Origin: Mycteria americana
Taxonomy: Eukaryota; Chordata; Aves; Ciconiiformes; Ciconiidae
Direction: 5' to 3'
DNA length: 64,000 nt
NCBI RefSeq assembly: GCF_035582795.1
Contig: NC_134368.1
Span: forward strand, 41,903,501-41,967,500
Below, piece after piece: positions 11,594 to 25,603 of this stretch. The position numbers and the translations under genes are program-made. A model generated the notes under the pieces. It saw only the letters and a program-made list of their open reading frames with translations. It did not search any database and was not told the origin of the DNA. The first letter of the stretch is position 1. Each line of letters opens with the position of its first letter.

Positions 11594-12372
11594 CTGCAGA
11601 GGTGCAAGAGGCAGTTGCAAGAAACAAGAACAGAATTAATAAGATGGTTGTAGCTAATAGGTTTATTTTTAATAAATAAATATTATTCAATGAATAATAT
11701 GACTGATATTCTTCAGCATCGTGAAGTTATTTTCTCAGAGACCTTTTTGGGAATGTACTGTTGTCCCAGGTTAGGCTAATACTCATAACAGCCTGGGATT
11801 TTTGGTGCAAGAGAGGAAAGAGAAGGGGAAATAGAGTTTGGGGAAGTTTCAAATGAAGATAGAATAAATCCAGGTAAGAGTGTGAGAAACTCTGAAAACA
11901 CCTGTTTATTAAATTTCAATAAATGATAACAAACGTGAAAGTAATTACTTAATAGAAACATTCAATCTTTTCAAACATGTACACAAAAATATATATGCAC
12001 ACATTAACTGTGGCAGGTCTAAGACCAAATATACATTCTGTACCTTAATGTGCCAGCTATCTCTGTATCTGTCTTGACCAATGTATAACATGCTTTAATA
12101 GTGTACATAAATAAATCTTCAGCAAATAATTTCCACTTCAAACACAGAACTTGGCACAATATCTGTAAGGCTGGCAAAGAGGTAGACACTGCTGTTTCCT
12201 GGACATGATATAATATATATTGGATATTTGCCTGTCAGATAACTCTAGCAAGAACATCTTGCCTGTATGGACAGACTGGAATACCTCAGGCAGTTGCAAA
12301 GTGTTGTGATGAGCTAATTTTATTTCTATGATATAAATTAAACAAATATATGTTGTCATATGTGATATTTTC

Positions 12373-12551
12373 TCATTGCATTATCACAGAACAAATGACA
12401 TTAAGGCTGTTCCAAAGATTAATGACGAAATTATAAAATGTCGTGCTAATATTTTTGTCACAGTCCCAGTTTTTAGAAAAATAGGTATCTATCTTGGAAG
12501 GAAGGACTGGATTAAAGTGCTCAAGAAAGCCAAGATCCTCTCGGGTGAAAT
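12373..12551 (-). other. Possible terminal exon, unknown gene
   Basis: A pyrimidine-rich acceptor-like TTATTTGTCCTCAG precedes 179 nt open to a TGA at 12373-12375. The frame encodes about 58 residues starting DFTREDLGFLEHFNPVLPSK. It lies on the same strand about 800 bp upstream of the block at 11488-11593. Base composition is ordinary AT-rich and the protein is not recognised, so chance is a real possibility. Confidence 0.2.
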
Positions 12552-15500
12552 CTGAGGACAAATAACCAGAATATAAAATGCATTAATTTTAATTCATCTA
12601 GAAGGGAACCAACTCAATTCTCAATAAAATTAGACTGGTGACACAGAGATTTACATGTAACTATTTGTACCTGGTGACTTATTCTTTGAATTAATTTTCT
12701 TTATAAGATGTGATTATTTTAGCAGAGCCAAATATGTCTGTACACATGTATGTCGTTATTACTGTAGCGATAAACAGATAGATACATAATATACGTACGG
12801 AATTAACATTCTTGCCAAACATTTCATATTAATTCTCAGTACAGACAGACAGATATCTAATCGGAGTAATGGATGTCTGACTTTGTGAAGAGGTATTAAC
12901 CAGTTTCACATGCTTTAGGGCCATTCGGTCATTTCTTTCAGCATTGTTGAATATACATAAATATTTTGGAAGAATTCACTGCGTTGATGGTAAATATGCT
13001 GCAAGGTAATTATCACCTGGCATATCCTGAGAGCAGACCAAATATCAACTGCACCTCACCAGCTGGGCTGAAAGTAAATTAGAACTATGTAATGCTACTG
13101 TGAAATGTGTTGCAATGAAAACAACCCAAAGAAAAATAAAACCTGTTCTCAGAATTCAGTTAAACCCAAAGAAATTCTATCTTGAATTTAGCTCAGATGA
13201 CTTTGAAGACCTTCAGAATTCATCATATGCTGTATGTATAAGTACATATGGCGCTTCTTAACATATTTGATGGGAAGCATATGATTGGAGCCTTTCAAAC
13301 CTCAGGGACAGGCATAAACTTAAATCCAGGCATGAAAGATCGGAGGTACTTCACATGCTTAACAAAAAACACCAAAACACAAACAAACAAACAAAAAACC
13401 CCACCACAACCAAGCAAAAAACCAAACCATAGTGCTCTTATTTGTTAGGCAAATTCTGCAGATTCTGCAGTTAAAAATCACAATACAGCAGAGCACCATA
13501 AGGATACATTTCCACATGTCTAATTATATGTGAAGTCCCTGACAGCTGCACTTAATCAATTCTCTTGAAAACTGATTCTAAATGAAGACAGGATTTTCCT
13601 CCTTACATATCATGAAATTAATTATTTTCCTGTCTTTTCCAGTACAATAACTGTTTTTACTGTTAGATCTCCCTGTCTTAGGGAGTACGTACAATTCCAC
13701 AGAATACTGCAGAAACCATTATATAGGTGTCACACAGGGGGATAGACTAATTGAACACAAATTACCAGCAGTTATTAGGAGAAAGATAATTTGATCTTTA
13801 GATAAGCATATATTACATATAAATGTGACTATCTGAATTTCTTAAATGTTAAATTATTTTACCTATTTAACTGCAGATAGAAGTACTCCATTCTGTTTAG
13901 TGCAATGCAGTATCCCATCCCTTTTTTGCTGATATGAGTAGACTTGCCTCTCGCTTTATAGAATATATTGGTAAAATTGTTCTATACATGCTAATGCCAA
14001 ATATCCCAGATGCTTTGATTTGGAGCTCCCAGGCACTAAAAGGAAATTGGCATCCTGGAAAACTAGAGCAACTAGACAAATTCACCAAAACTGACTCCAT
14101 TGTCAATTCTTAATAGTTTTCTAGTGTTCAAATATCAAATTAATGGTGATGTATTGAATAGCAGAAACTATGTTTTCTGGCTTCAACTTAGACTTGTTGA
14201 CTCTATGTCAGTTTGACTGTAGAGAATTAGAACCAACCAAGAAATATTTTGAGATTATAGTTTAACAATACAAAAATCTTCTTGCAATAATACTTTCTAC
14301 TCAGTCAGGTAACATGGTTACCAGGATAACTGAATTAATTCTAATTTATAGAGCAAAGACATTTGGGCCCTAAATAAGGAACCATTTGTAGGACATCTAA
14401 GGGCTCTGCTGTGCTCCGTAAGACTCTCAAGTCTATCAAATAGCTTGCTTGGCTTTAGAGAATAACAAATACTTTTTTTCAGGGAGTGCACTCTTCTGTA
14501 GCTGCTTGCAAAAATTTATTTAATGCTAAAAAGTAGGTGAGAATTTTCATGTTCCTACTTTTATTTTTTAATATTTTTGTCAGAATATAAACTGGAATGC
14601 TGATACTATGTAATGAATGCAAGCTGAAGACTGTGTCCTTCAAAAATCTTCTTGTTTCTTGCCTTTTTTAAAAGGAAAATAGAAGTAAAAAAACCCAGCA
14701 CCCTTCAAGATTTTGACAAAACCACTTCCAATTCAAAGAATGCTTCTCTACCCTCATGCTTTTTTTTTTTTATTCATCATTGATTCATGCAGCAATAGCA
14801 ACAAGGTGGGCTTGCCATGGAAGAAATCTACTCTTAAAAAAATAACTTAAAAAATGAGTAGTTCTATCTAGGTTACTACGTTGCCCTTCTTCCAAAGACA
14901 TATAAGCCAAGAATGGATATCCAAGAATAATGTCACCTGTTATAACAGGTCTTTCTTTTTCCTACTTTTAAAACTACTTCAGGACATCTTTACTGCTTTC
15001 CTCTAATTCAGAACAGAACAGAATTAAGTTGCTGTGCTACAAAGCGCAAAGCCATCCCGCAAGACAAGTCTTGACTGCCACGTGTACTCAGCGCTGAGGT
15101 AGGCTACTCAGAGGCCGGATGAACAAGAGCTTTTGTTATGCAGCCTCAGTGGTCTCAAAACTGCAGACTGAAACATATGGGTAGCATACCAGCACTGAAA
15201 ATGGCAGGTCTGCAAATGTGCAGCATCCTCCTGATGGCCATTATTATTCTATAAGACCAGTTTTCATACATAAAAATCTGAAGATCTATTTTTATTGCCT
15301 TAGAGCTGGACATCAGAAATCACTTCAGTATTTTAGAGCTATCAAACTCTGTGTGTCTGAAAAGACCACTGTTCCATGCTCTGTTCAATAAGGATTTGAT
15401 ACTAGTCCACAATTTCTCTGTATCATTTAAACATCCACCTTTAGGGGATTTTGTGCCCCTTTTCCCCACAGTATACTTGCATAATTTCTCACAGATTCTT

Positions 15501-18500
15501 GGGAACTCATAGAAGTTTTATATACGCGTATCAATATGAGAACAACCACTTTCAGGTAAGAGTGGGATCTATTCTGAAAAGCTATAGACACCAAGAGAGC
15601 TAAATATTTCTGGGCTGCTTTAGGGCCTTGACTTTGCATTTATTAATATGTGTACCTCAGGAAAATTTCTACTTTCTCCATGTTGGTTATATTAGTGGCA
15701 CAATGGTACACACTCCCAATTCCTTCCGTGCTATACTCGGACACTGAACAATTTTTCAGGATGCAGAAATCAGGGACCTTCTTTAAAGGATTTATTTTTT
15801 AAAGCATTCCTCCTAGAAGTTATGATTTTGTTGTGCTAAGGTCTATAAATATAGCTTGAGCCTTCAGATTCTCCTAAATCTGAAATGACTGTGGTGCTCT
15901 TAAAGAGAAAATGTACAGTTTATTCAGAGAGTCAGTGATTACAGCACAAGATATTATTGCCACAGACTTAAGTGGTGCAGTATCAGGCCTTACAAGAGCA
16001 GTCATTCCTGTCTTCTCTGTGACTTCTAAATCCGAATTATTTTACTGGCAGTTCTCTCACAAGAGTCTTATTTTGGCACATTACAGAACGTTTACAGTGT
16101 TCAAAGCATTCATTAATGTAGTAATTAAGTATATCCTACAATGTTAATTTATTTAGACACTATTTAAAATACATAAGTTCACAGTATTTTATGCTCAATG
16201 TTTTATGCTCAATACAGTTTTATGCTTTAAACTGTCTATCCAAGACAAAAGTTTTTATAGACTGAAGAGATTATTCTTCTCATATATTATTCTTTATTCT
16301 TTCTACATATGCAAATCTCTTTATTTATCTCCTTTTCAGTACAGCTTGAAACAACACAAAGAGCTGGGAATAGAAAGACAAGAATAGACCAAACAGCAGT
16401 GTTAATCTGAATCATGATCACCACCCCGAAACAAGTTTTCCCTGCACCCCCGCCCCTTGTCGTTGAATGTGGGTTATGATCCCAGCAGGTGGCCAAAAAT
16501 GTATCGCACTGAACACCTGCACATCTGTATCCCTGAAAAATTACAAACATGCTCACTCTCTGCTAATGCTCTTCCTTTGAGCCAAGGATATTCTCATGCA
16601 ATAGCGATATGCATATCAAACATAAAGATTAAATAAAAATAAATAAATAATCCAGTTGAATTAAAGACTGTACAAGAGCTCCGAGACTTTAAAGAAAATC
16701 CAAGAAGCCATTTCCTCAAATAACAGAACTTTTAATTAATATACTCTTAGATACCATTCACTTACTGTGCAACGAATGACCTGCCGTAGACTCCTTTACA
16801 CATAATAAGAGTTAAACTTGTGAGTATCAGTACTTAAACAACGTTATAAACTTGTGCAAGACTGACATGGCCATAAAAACTCAGTTCATCGCTAATAAAT
16901 CACTCCCTTTATTTTAATAGCACTAGCATAAATCCAAATGATAACAGTTACTGTCTAGATTTACAGTGATGTAACTGGGGTCAGCACTTAGATCCGTATG
17001 TTTTAGTGCATGGTTATTTCTATGCATACTTAAAACTTTGGAATCATATAGAACTAATGAGGCTGCAAAGAAAGTTAGGTACTACTTGTAATTTGTCTGT
17101 ATGCTCAATACAGAGCACCTGTGCACAAACAAAGAAACGGGTCTCTCTATAGCAGAGCTAGTTTGAACTTTGTATTTAAAGGCATATATTCAGCAGGGGG
17201 AAAGGAAGTGCACAGTATAAGAACAGCGGTTTCACAAGCCACCACCAAACTGACTTTCACTACTGTCCTACTCCGTCTCTGCACAGGCAAGTGATCACTA
17301 GATTGCACAACAAAGAAAGATGTGTGGTTTCAAGGGGTCTTGGAAGAGAAAGTTAAGGAACCTGCAGCTCAGTTCCAGAAAGAAAATGAGAAGCAGTCAT
17401 ATTGAACACAGATAAATCAATTCAATCAACACCACGAACTACAAAACACCTTTGAACATGCACTAATCGACTGCAGAAATGCTATTGTTTAATTTAGCTG
17501 CGAAAAAACCCTATGACTATTTGCTGGAGTGCTGTATTTCACTTCATGCGGGTAGGGGAAAGGGGACAGAGAAAGGGAAGGAGACCAAGGTAGTTTTTCT
17601 GTCTGTACTCTCTGGTAGGGAACTGGGGATGCGTTCTCTATGCTGCTGATGGAGACAGTCAGATCACATGTCCTTGAAAAAGCTTCTAAAAAGATGCTTG
17701 TGTCTATAACTTATTTCACTGCCCAGCATCGTACCAGAAAGCACTGTAGGACATGTAGGCAGAACTTAAAAGGGATTTGTCAATTTAGTTTCATTTAAGT
17801 GTTTTAACTTAATAGAATCATGCCAGTGTGCCACCGAGATGGTCCTTCTACCATGAGTTTACTGTCCAACTACATTATTACAACCAACAAATGGAGATAA
17901 AGATCACAATGAAGAACATAACTGATTTTATTATCTCAAATCAGCTGTTAGATTGTAAGCTTGTTTTGATAGCATCTACTTTCTTTTTTGTATCCACAAA
18001 GTACATAAGGCAACAAAGCCTGGTGCATTTAATGGGATCTGAGAACACTCCTGGAGGGAAAGGCGCACACATAAAATTATGATTTTTGGAGTCCTTATTT
18101 TTGTAACCAAACCAATACTTCTCTGCACCCTGTTTAAAGTCATCTTGCCCACAGGTTTGTTCATACATCTAGAAAATCTCTGTAAACACAACCCTCACAT
18201 GTGGAATGTGTCAGATAACAGTGAGCAGCAATTGCTATCAAAAACATTTTTGAAGAAAGATAAATACCATTTCTTTTGCTCTCAAGTTTACACATAGGAT
18301 CATGGTATTTTCAATAGGTTTTGTATGTCTCCAAGTACCACACCTCAGATTCAAAACACCGCACAAAATACGTTTCCAAATGGCATTTCCACCTTTATTC
18401 CCAAAATGGCTTTGGTTTATATAGGAAAACAAACCAACAAATTCCTAGCCCTTCGGTGCAACCCTCACTGAGCTGACATGCACCCCTCCACGCCAGATTC

Positions 18501-20020
18501 TCAGAAGCTGGAAGGATTCCAGAGAGTCTCCAAGGACAAACTTCAGAAGGAGGTCCTAGTTAAAATATTAGCAGCACATAAATTTGTCTTTTTAATGGCA
18601 ACCACTTTACATTGTTTAGCACATTTAGCAGGATTTAAAGATGAATCTAATATAGTCACAAACTCTCAGAAAAAGCCTGTGAGGTGGAGGAAAAAAGCTG
18701 GTGAGAGATGAAATACATAGTCACTGCCAACAGGTCTTGAGCAAGCACTGCATGAGCAGGTGAAAAAAAATCTACTGACTGTGAAGAGCTTGATGACAGC
18801 TCTGGGTCTGCTTCCCTTATTCAGCTGTTTCCACTTATATTCACTTCTGCATCTGTTATATATTTAGGGGTGTTTTTATTAGTAGCTTTGGATCCATTGA
18901 AGCAGGTGAACATGTGTTCAAAAGACAACTAAAAAAAAAAATGAGAAGTTAAAAAGAAAACATGAAATGCTTCAGAGAAGAGTAGATGAACAAAGCATGC
19001 TCTCTGCAAATAAAGGCATCCACATTTTAATTGGGTCTATGCTATTTGAATAGAGACAAAATGAATAAAACTGTTTAATTTTAAAGTAAACCAGGGGAAA
19101 GTAATTTGATGCAAATAATCTCTCTTGGCAAGGACTGCCCAGGATGGAAAACAGCAAATACACACACATACCACATGCAAGTTTCTATCATACAATGATC
19201 TTCCTTAAGCAGCTTTCCCCCATCTTCCCACCCTTCTACTTTAAGATGTTATTTAAAACTCACTTTATAATCGTACTTGTTTTCCTCTGTATTTATGTGT
19301 TGACAGAGGTCTCAAGTCAAGAAAGCACCTAGTATGCACTTGAGATCCAAGTGCATAGTGGCAGGGAGACGAGTTAATTCCCCACAAAATGCCTTTCCTG
19401 AATAGGAATTTTTTGGCCAAGGTTGATGAATTTATGCTTTTGTTTTCAAGCTATTCAGGGGGCGGGGAGGGGGAAGAAGTAACACGCAGACTTATCTCCA
19501 AAGTACTTCTTATCTTTTGGGTTATATACAAAAGGTTGTTTCGGTGGGTTTGTTTGCCTTTTTTTTTTTTTTTTTTTACATATAACTTTATTTTAATACC
19601 TTAATTGCTGGTTAGGACAACATGCAGCCTTATGTTTCGGGCTATATGCAAAAGTATTAAAATAAATTATAACAACAATTAATTTCCTTCGTATTGCTGA
19701 GAGTACTTAATTCTGACAGGAACTGTGAAGGACTCCACAGTCCAATAAATTATAATTTCACATCTAAAAAGTTTAGAGGTGCTGCAGAACTGCTTAAGCA
19801 CTTGACCAGCTCCTCCCTCAAAGGAATACAAAGGAATCCAAACATCTGTATTAAGGTGTAGTTACATTATACATTGTCTTGTCTTCAGTCAGCAAAGCCA
19901 GTTTAAGATGTTCCCATGCTTTTTCTCCCTAACCCCAACCACTCCTTCCTTCAAGCTGCTTCCTGAAATGAGCCAATTATAGAAAACTCTTATAAAAAAA
20001 CCATTGTCGTTGGGGCTCAG

Positions 20021-20109
20021 GTGTTTTACCTAAGACATTTTTTACCTAAGACATTTTTCCTAAGACACATTTTTCCTAAAACACAAGGTGTTTTACCCAA
20101 GACATTTTT
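20021..20109. repeat. Degenerate precursor of the minisatellite
   Basis: Imperfect copies of a longer pattern built from CCTAAGACA and ATTTTT (for example at 20030-20070 and 20083-20110) lead directly into the perfect array. They share the TTTTTCCTA core and may represent the ancestral, unhomogenised form of the 12-bp unit. Confidence 0.55.
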
Positions 20110-20541
20110 CCTATGTTTTTTCCTATGTTTTTTCCTATGTTCTTTCCTATGTTCTTTCCTATGTTCTTTCCTATGTTCTTTCCTATGTTCTTTCCTATGT
20201 TCTTTCCTATGTTCTTTCCTATGTTCTTTCCTATGTTCTTTCCTATGTTCTTTCCTATGTTCTTTCCTATGTTCTTTCCTATGTTCTTTCCTATGTTCTT
20301 TCCTATGTTCTTTCCTATGTTCTTTCCTATGTTCTTTCCTATGTTCTTTCCTATGTTCTTTCCTATGTTCTTTCCTATGTTCTTTCCTATGTTCTTTCCT
20401 ATGTTCTTTCCTATGTTCTTTCCTATGTTCTTTCCTATGTTCTTTCCTATGTTCTTTCCTATGTTCTTTCCTATGTTCTTTCCTATGTTCTTTCCTATGT
20501 TCTTTCCTATGTTCTTTCCTATGTTCTTTCCTATGTTCTTA
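20110..20541. repeat. 12-bp minisatellite, 36 units
   Basis: Tandem array of CCTATGTTCTTT. Two leading units read CCTATGTTTTTT (20110-20133). Then 33 consecutive identical units run from 20134 to 20529, and a final unit ends in A (20530-20541). Because the unit is a multiple of three and has no stop, all plus-strand frames stay open and give repeats such as FLCS, SYVL and MFFP. These are artefacts of the repeat, not proteins. A lone unit with the same downstream GAGG follows at 20561-20576. Confidence 0.97.
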
Positions 20542-20560
20542 GAGGCTGCATAACATTTTT

Positions 20561-20576
20561 CCTATGTTCTTAGAGG
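20561..20576. repeat. Detached copy of array end
   Basis: CCTATGTTCTTAGAGG at 20561-20576 duplicates exactly the last array unit plus flank at 20530-20545. The spacing is 31 bp. It marks a larger-scale duplication or slippage event at the array boundary. Confidence 0.85.
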
Positions 20577-23500
20577 AAATTGTCTGGGCCACAATGACAT
20601 AAAAACTATGAAACTCTGGTCTAGCCATGAGGGAGCTCACAGAGAGACAGGTTACATACCCCTTGCTTTTCCCAAGACTGCTTACCTTGTAACTGTACGT
20701 ATAATACAAATGAAAAGTTTTGTGAAGCTGGGGAAAAAAAAAATGCTCCTTGCGTGAACTGCTCTACAGATTGGTGGTTAGGAAGAGCCCTGAGAGTGGA
20801 GACATATATTTGTATTCCCACCACTGAGGAAACTACTACATATCCTAAGCGATAACACAAAAGGCAAGACCTGCCACCGATCTTGCAAGCAGATCAGTGC
20901 AGTAAGTGGGCTCCGAGGACATCTATGGGATCAAGCCCCATTAGTGTAAATGAGCTGGTTGGTTTTAGATACTGACTGGGTGAAATGCTTCTCAGAACTG
21001 GTTAGGACTGGACACAAATAGATGTACAATTCTGTGGAGCTCTGGACTATCTGAATTTTTATTTTAATGTTTCTTTTGACTTCTAGTGGCCTTTGAGAGA
21101 CAGCTTTGTAGGTAGGCATCCTAATTTAAGTCGATTCCAACTTTCTTCAAATTTAGTTTAATAGCTCCTTTGAATCCTCCTGTTATTCTAATTTGAAAGG
21201 CAACATCCTTGTTCATATCCCAAAAAGGAGTTAAGACACACCTGATATTACTAAAAAAAAGATCGATGCTTTCTTAAAAATAAGCATCATATGGAAGAGA
21301 ATATATCATGATTTAATTTAATCGGTGAAAACAATTCAGTTCTTGAAAGTTATATGAATAATAAACACATATGCCAAGAAGAGCAAGGCTTCTATAAGCA
21401 CAGAATTTTGAGAAATAGCAGAAAATATTTCTCTCTGAAAATGGTTTATAACATTCTGCAATCCTGCAAGTCAGACCGATGCTCATCATTTTGTCCAAGC
21501 TACAGTCACGGTGTGAAATTAAAAGTATAAACCATGATAAAATGATAGATTATACATATGAAATTAATTTGCCACTAACTGCATGCTAGCCTCACAAGAA
21601 GAACTGGATTTGTTTTAATTTTTTGTCACATATTTGGCAAATTTACAGATACCTCTGGAATGTTAAATTGGTCAGATTTAACAAAAACATTGGTTTGCCA
21701 ACTGTTGAGGGGGGGAGGGGGGAGCAGCTAAAACATTCAAACTACTGATAGGTATTCAGTCTATGGGGCCAGATCAGGTCTAACCCAAATCAAAACATGC
21801 AAAGTATACACTGTAGGGGACACTGAGTCCACATTACCAACTGTTTCACCTTAAAGTTCTAGTTTTACAGTGGTGTAATGCTTACCAAGATAGAACTAGT
21901 CTTACAAAAGTTGCCTCTCCCCTCATCACGAGACCTCATTTTTGCTGTAACATACTTTCTGAAACGCATTCACTTTTAATTTCTTGACTATTGCCCTGCC
22001 CAGTGCATTTACACTCATCTTACATGTTCCAATTCTAGGCCAAATGACCAGGTAAAAGACACTATAAAAGACTTGTTTTGGGCACAAAATGAATTATCCT
22101 GCAATCCAGTATTCAATATTTATACGAAATTGAGTGTGAAATCATCTATAAGTATTACAAAGTAATCTTCAAATCGTACTACTGTGTGACAGTTGCACAT
22201 TCAGAAAAGAACAACAAAAAAAGGCTTAGTGGGAAAAAAACACGTCTCTGAACTGTGGCCAAATAAAGCTTTTCAATAGGTGTCGAATCGATGCCCTGAA
22301 AGGGGTAAAAAAGAGCACTGAGGGTTTTTTAAACATAACAGTACCTGAAGACTTACATATTACAAAAAGCTTGTAAAAAAAAATATTTCTTCAGTGAATA
22401 AAATATGACTTAAAACATATATCAGCTTTTTAAGCTGGAAAGAGAACTAATGTCACATCGGCTGCAAAAGAATAAGACCTATTCATAGGACAAACTAGAC
22501 TAAGTGGAGAAAAGGATACAGGGAGGGGAGACAATAGAATGTATAAATTAGTATGGTCTATTTAGAGACAGATTTATCAACTTTAGTCAGTTCCCTCCAA
22601 TACTTGAAGAAATTTGGTTTTCTCCACAACATACTTAGGGAGGCAGACAAAAATAATGCATCACAATGTCACTATAAAAATAAGTGAAAAATCAAATGCA
22701 TCATTTTCATTTATTTTGTAGTGATTTTTAAGAGAAAAAGTTTTACCCTCTTCAAGAAAGTTACAAAAAAAACTTTTGCTGACAGTCTTAATAGAATTTG
22801 CTCGCCCCTTTTGTGAAACCATAATTGATCACCTTCATTTTTACGTGCAAAACATTTCACACAGCTGTAGAAATACTGGAAACACTTATTGCTTTCAAGT
22901 GTCTGAAGGTATTTTAAACAAGTATATCTCAAAATCCCATTTCACAGAGAAAATAGCTTGGATAGAAGAGATTATCCCAAGATGTATTTGTTTCTCATTC
23001 AGGAAGCAACCCATCTTTCTTAGTTAAAATATCCAAATACATTAATGGACACCTCCAAATGGTGCTGTTATGATTAAATCTTCGACATTCTGCTGCATGG
23101 GAAGACTAGCATTATATTCTTAACAGATGTAGCGTTGGAATGGTTTTATACTCTTCAGAGAAATTGCATAGTATGATTTATCACCCTAACTCAAGTGAAA
23201 CAATACTGAATGGGAGTGCTGTCAGTGATGAACGACAACTCCAGCTGATTGAAATTTACTAAAAAAAGCAAAAGTTGGCATCATTGCACTATTTTAAAGT
23301 TCGGGAAAGCAGCCTGGACTGCTGAAACCTGCCAGAAATTCTGTAACTAGTGACCTTCCACTATCCACCTTAAGCAAGGGAATTATACAGTGTAGATTAT
23401 GGGGCCTGAGCCCACACACAGTGTAATTTTCATCATCTCTGGAGAAGGATTTAGACATCAGTACAGCTTTATGCAGACACAAATTTTCCAATTGATATAG

Positions 23501-25603
23501 CATTGCTATACAAAAGCACTCAAAGTTAGATGTTTTCAGATCCTTGCAACTCGAAACCTAGGTTTCCAACACATTGGGCCTGAATCTCTGCTACAAGAAA
23601 AAGCTAAACAGAAGGTAACTTTCAATAAGAATTAGATATTTCAATTATTTGAGAAATAAATCTGTTTCCAAGTCTCTGAGTGGAGTACATCATCTGCAAG
23701 GATTTAAAATCTGCACATACTTATTCCAGTTAAATAATTTTCAGAACTTGAGGTCTTTATTTTTGATACCAGATCAACAGAAAATAAAGAAGCAAGCCAT
23801 GTTCATGTTACTATAATGTCCCTCAAATGCCTTAAAACTTGACTTTTTTTTTTCAAAAGGAGAAAAAGTAATTTCATTCATTGAATATAAAATATTTAAA
23901 CTTATTGCTCTCCCCCCCCCCCTTTTTTTTAACATTTTAACATTAATATTTGGGGGTTTGAAGTTCTAGTCAGCATTGCATTAACTGTTGCACTAACAAG
24001 TGTTAATGCAGTTCCTGCCTTTCCTCTAAAGAGCTATAAAAACACAGCGCTTTCAGAATTTAGGTAAGGATATAAATCTTGGCTCCAGGTGTTTCTGAAT
24101 CACTTTCCATAACCTGAAGTGAAACTAGTCTTGACCAACTCTGAATAAAGTTTGAATGCAGTATAGGTTTGTACTAAGTTAAACTATCTTGAGTATGTAA
24201 AATAAACCAAAACTTACTGACATATTTACTTTCTGGAAGGCATGTTAAATGAACTTTAAAACCAGATTTGAAAATCCAGCTGTAAAAGGGGTATGCAAAA
24301 GTGACAAATGAGGGCTGAACATCATCCAGATCACATACTTCGTTGTAAGAACTACAGTAAGCAAGTAAAAATTCCACCCTGAAGTAACAATTCCATTTAA
24401 ATTAGAACTTGCAGTTACTCTTCCAATTTAAGTCTATAGCTATTCTGTGGTCGCCATATATAAGAAAAATATGCTTAGTGAGAGTGTAAAACAGCTCAGC
24501 GTAACAAATATAAACAATGAACTTTTCTAACATAATTCCCGAGTGCAGAGTGCAAAATTTCTTCGCTGCCAACCCTAACACAAATCCTCCCAAGTCTGTA
24601 CCCACTAATCATGTTTCTGCTTTCAATGAGGTTCTGAATGTCTCCCCTATCTCCCCCCCCACCCCCACTAGAAAATCCTCCCTCATTATCTTGACCGATT
24701 GCTTCGATTAGCACTACATTCTAGGCTTCAGTTCCAGGAAGGTAAAGGTTCAGTGATACACTTCAGGTTTACTTAATCAGAAGGAAAATTAACTTAAATC
24801 CTCTATGGACACAGTGCTGGGGTAGACTGCCTGAATAACGCTCATATACTGTTTGCACCAGCCAAGAACTTCCTTGATTACTGCTTACTTTCTCTATATA
24901 TTTATAGAGGCATATATTTCTCTTTTTATTTACCTCAGAACAACAGATGGGTAACGGAGATTTCCACTAGAAATGCTGGGAGTTTAAGATGTGGAGCCAG
25001 TAAGACATCCACTATTAGGTAACTCATTGAAGCAAAATAGCGCAGTTACTTTTAGAGTGATTATCTTCTGATCATTGTGATTTAGTCTCAACAGGTATTC
25101 AATGATATTTGCTTTAGTAAAACTAACGATTCTTCACATCAGACTTTTTTTAAATAAATACAAACAGTAATTTGGACCTTTTTTCCCCCTTACATTATAT
25201 GAAATACTGTTTACATTTTATCTGCCAGTGCACTTTTGTCAGTTACCACTGGTTCTATGTTGCATTTAGCCTATCAAGTTCCAAGCCTAGAGTTCAAATA
25301 ATGTAATCATCCAATTTTCTTACTGCATTTCAGATTTTTATATTGGTTCAGGTTTTCTAGCTCTAGAAAATGGACTGGGGTGCATATGCATACCCGAACA
25401 GGCAGCAGTACTTTCTGGATTTTCCTCTTTCTTCATAATTCTGAAAACTAGTCAGCAAGACTGAGACCTGCTGTATGCTTGACACCTGTTATTCACATGA
25501 TTTAATCACAGGAGTGTACCACAATGTGAATTATGTCTTCTAAATCTACGGTAACTATGAAATCATACTCTTGAGAAAACAATAAGAATTGTACTAAACA
25601 TTA
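20577..25603. other. Intergenic, no gene recognised
   Basis: AT-rich sequence with homopolymer runs (C run at about 23911-23921 followed by T run; C-rich tract at about 24650-24668). No exon-like structure, RNA gene or recognisable mobile element was found. Confidence 0.5.

Larger units (their letters stand above)
9596..20020. other. Intergenic desert with exon-like islands
   Basis: Mostly AT-rich, no confidently assignable gene. An A/C-rich low-complexity tract lies at about 13370-13430. A T-run (about 17) sits at 19560-19577. Two exon-like minus-strand stretches at 11488-11593 and 12373-12551 are listed separately. The downstream neighbour of CEP44 in other amniotes, HPGD, would be expected on the plus strand to the left. 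I recognise none of its short-chain dehydrogenase motifs (TGxxxGIG, NNAG, YxASK) here. Confidence 0.5.

Noticed and set aside
20110-20541. Possible CRISPR-like or satellite RNA array
   Set aside because: Units are contiguous with no spacers and the genome is a vertebrate one. It is a simple minisatellite.
20021-20573. Three long overlapping plus-strand frames (146-173 codons) with FLCS, SYVL and MFFP repeats
   Set aside because: They exist only because a 12-bp unit without stops is repeated in tandem. There is no promoter, splice or conservation evidence.
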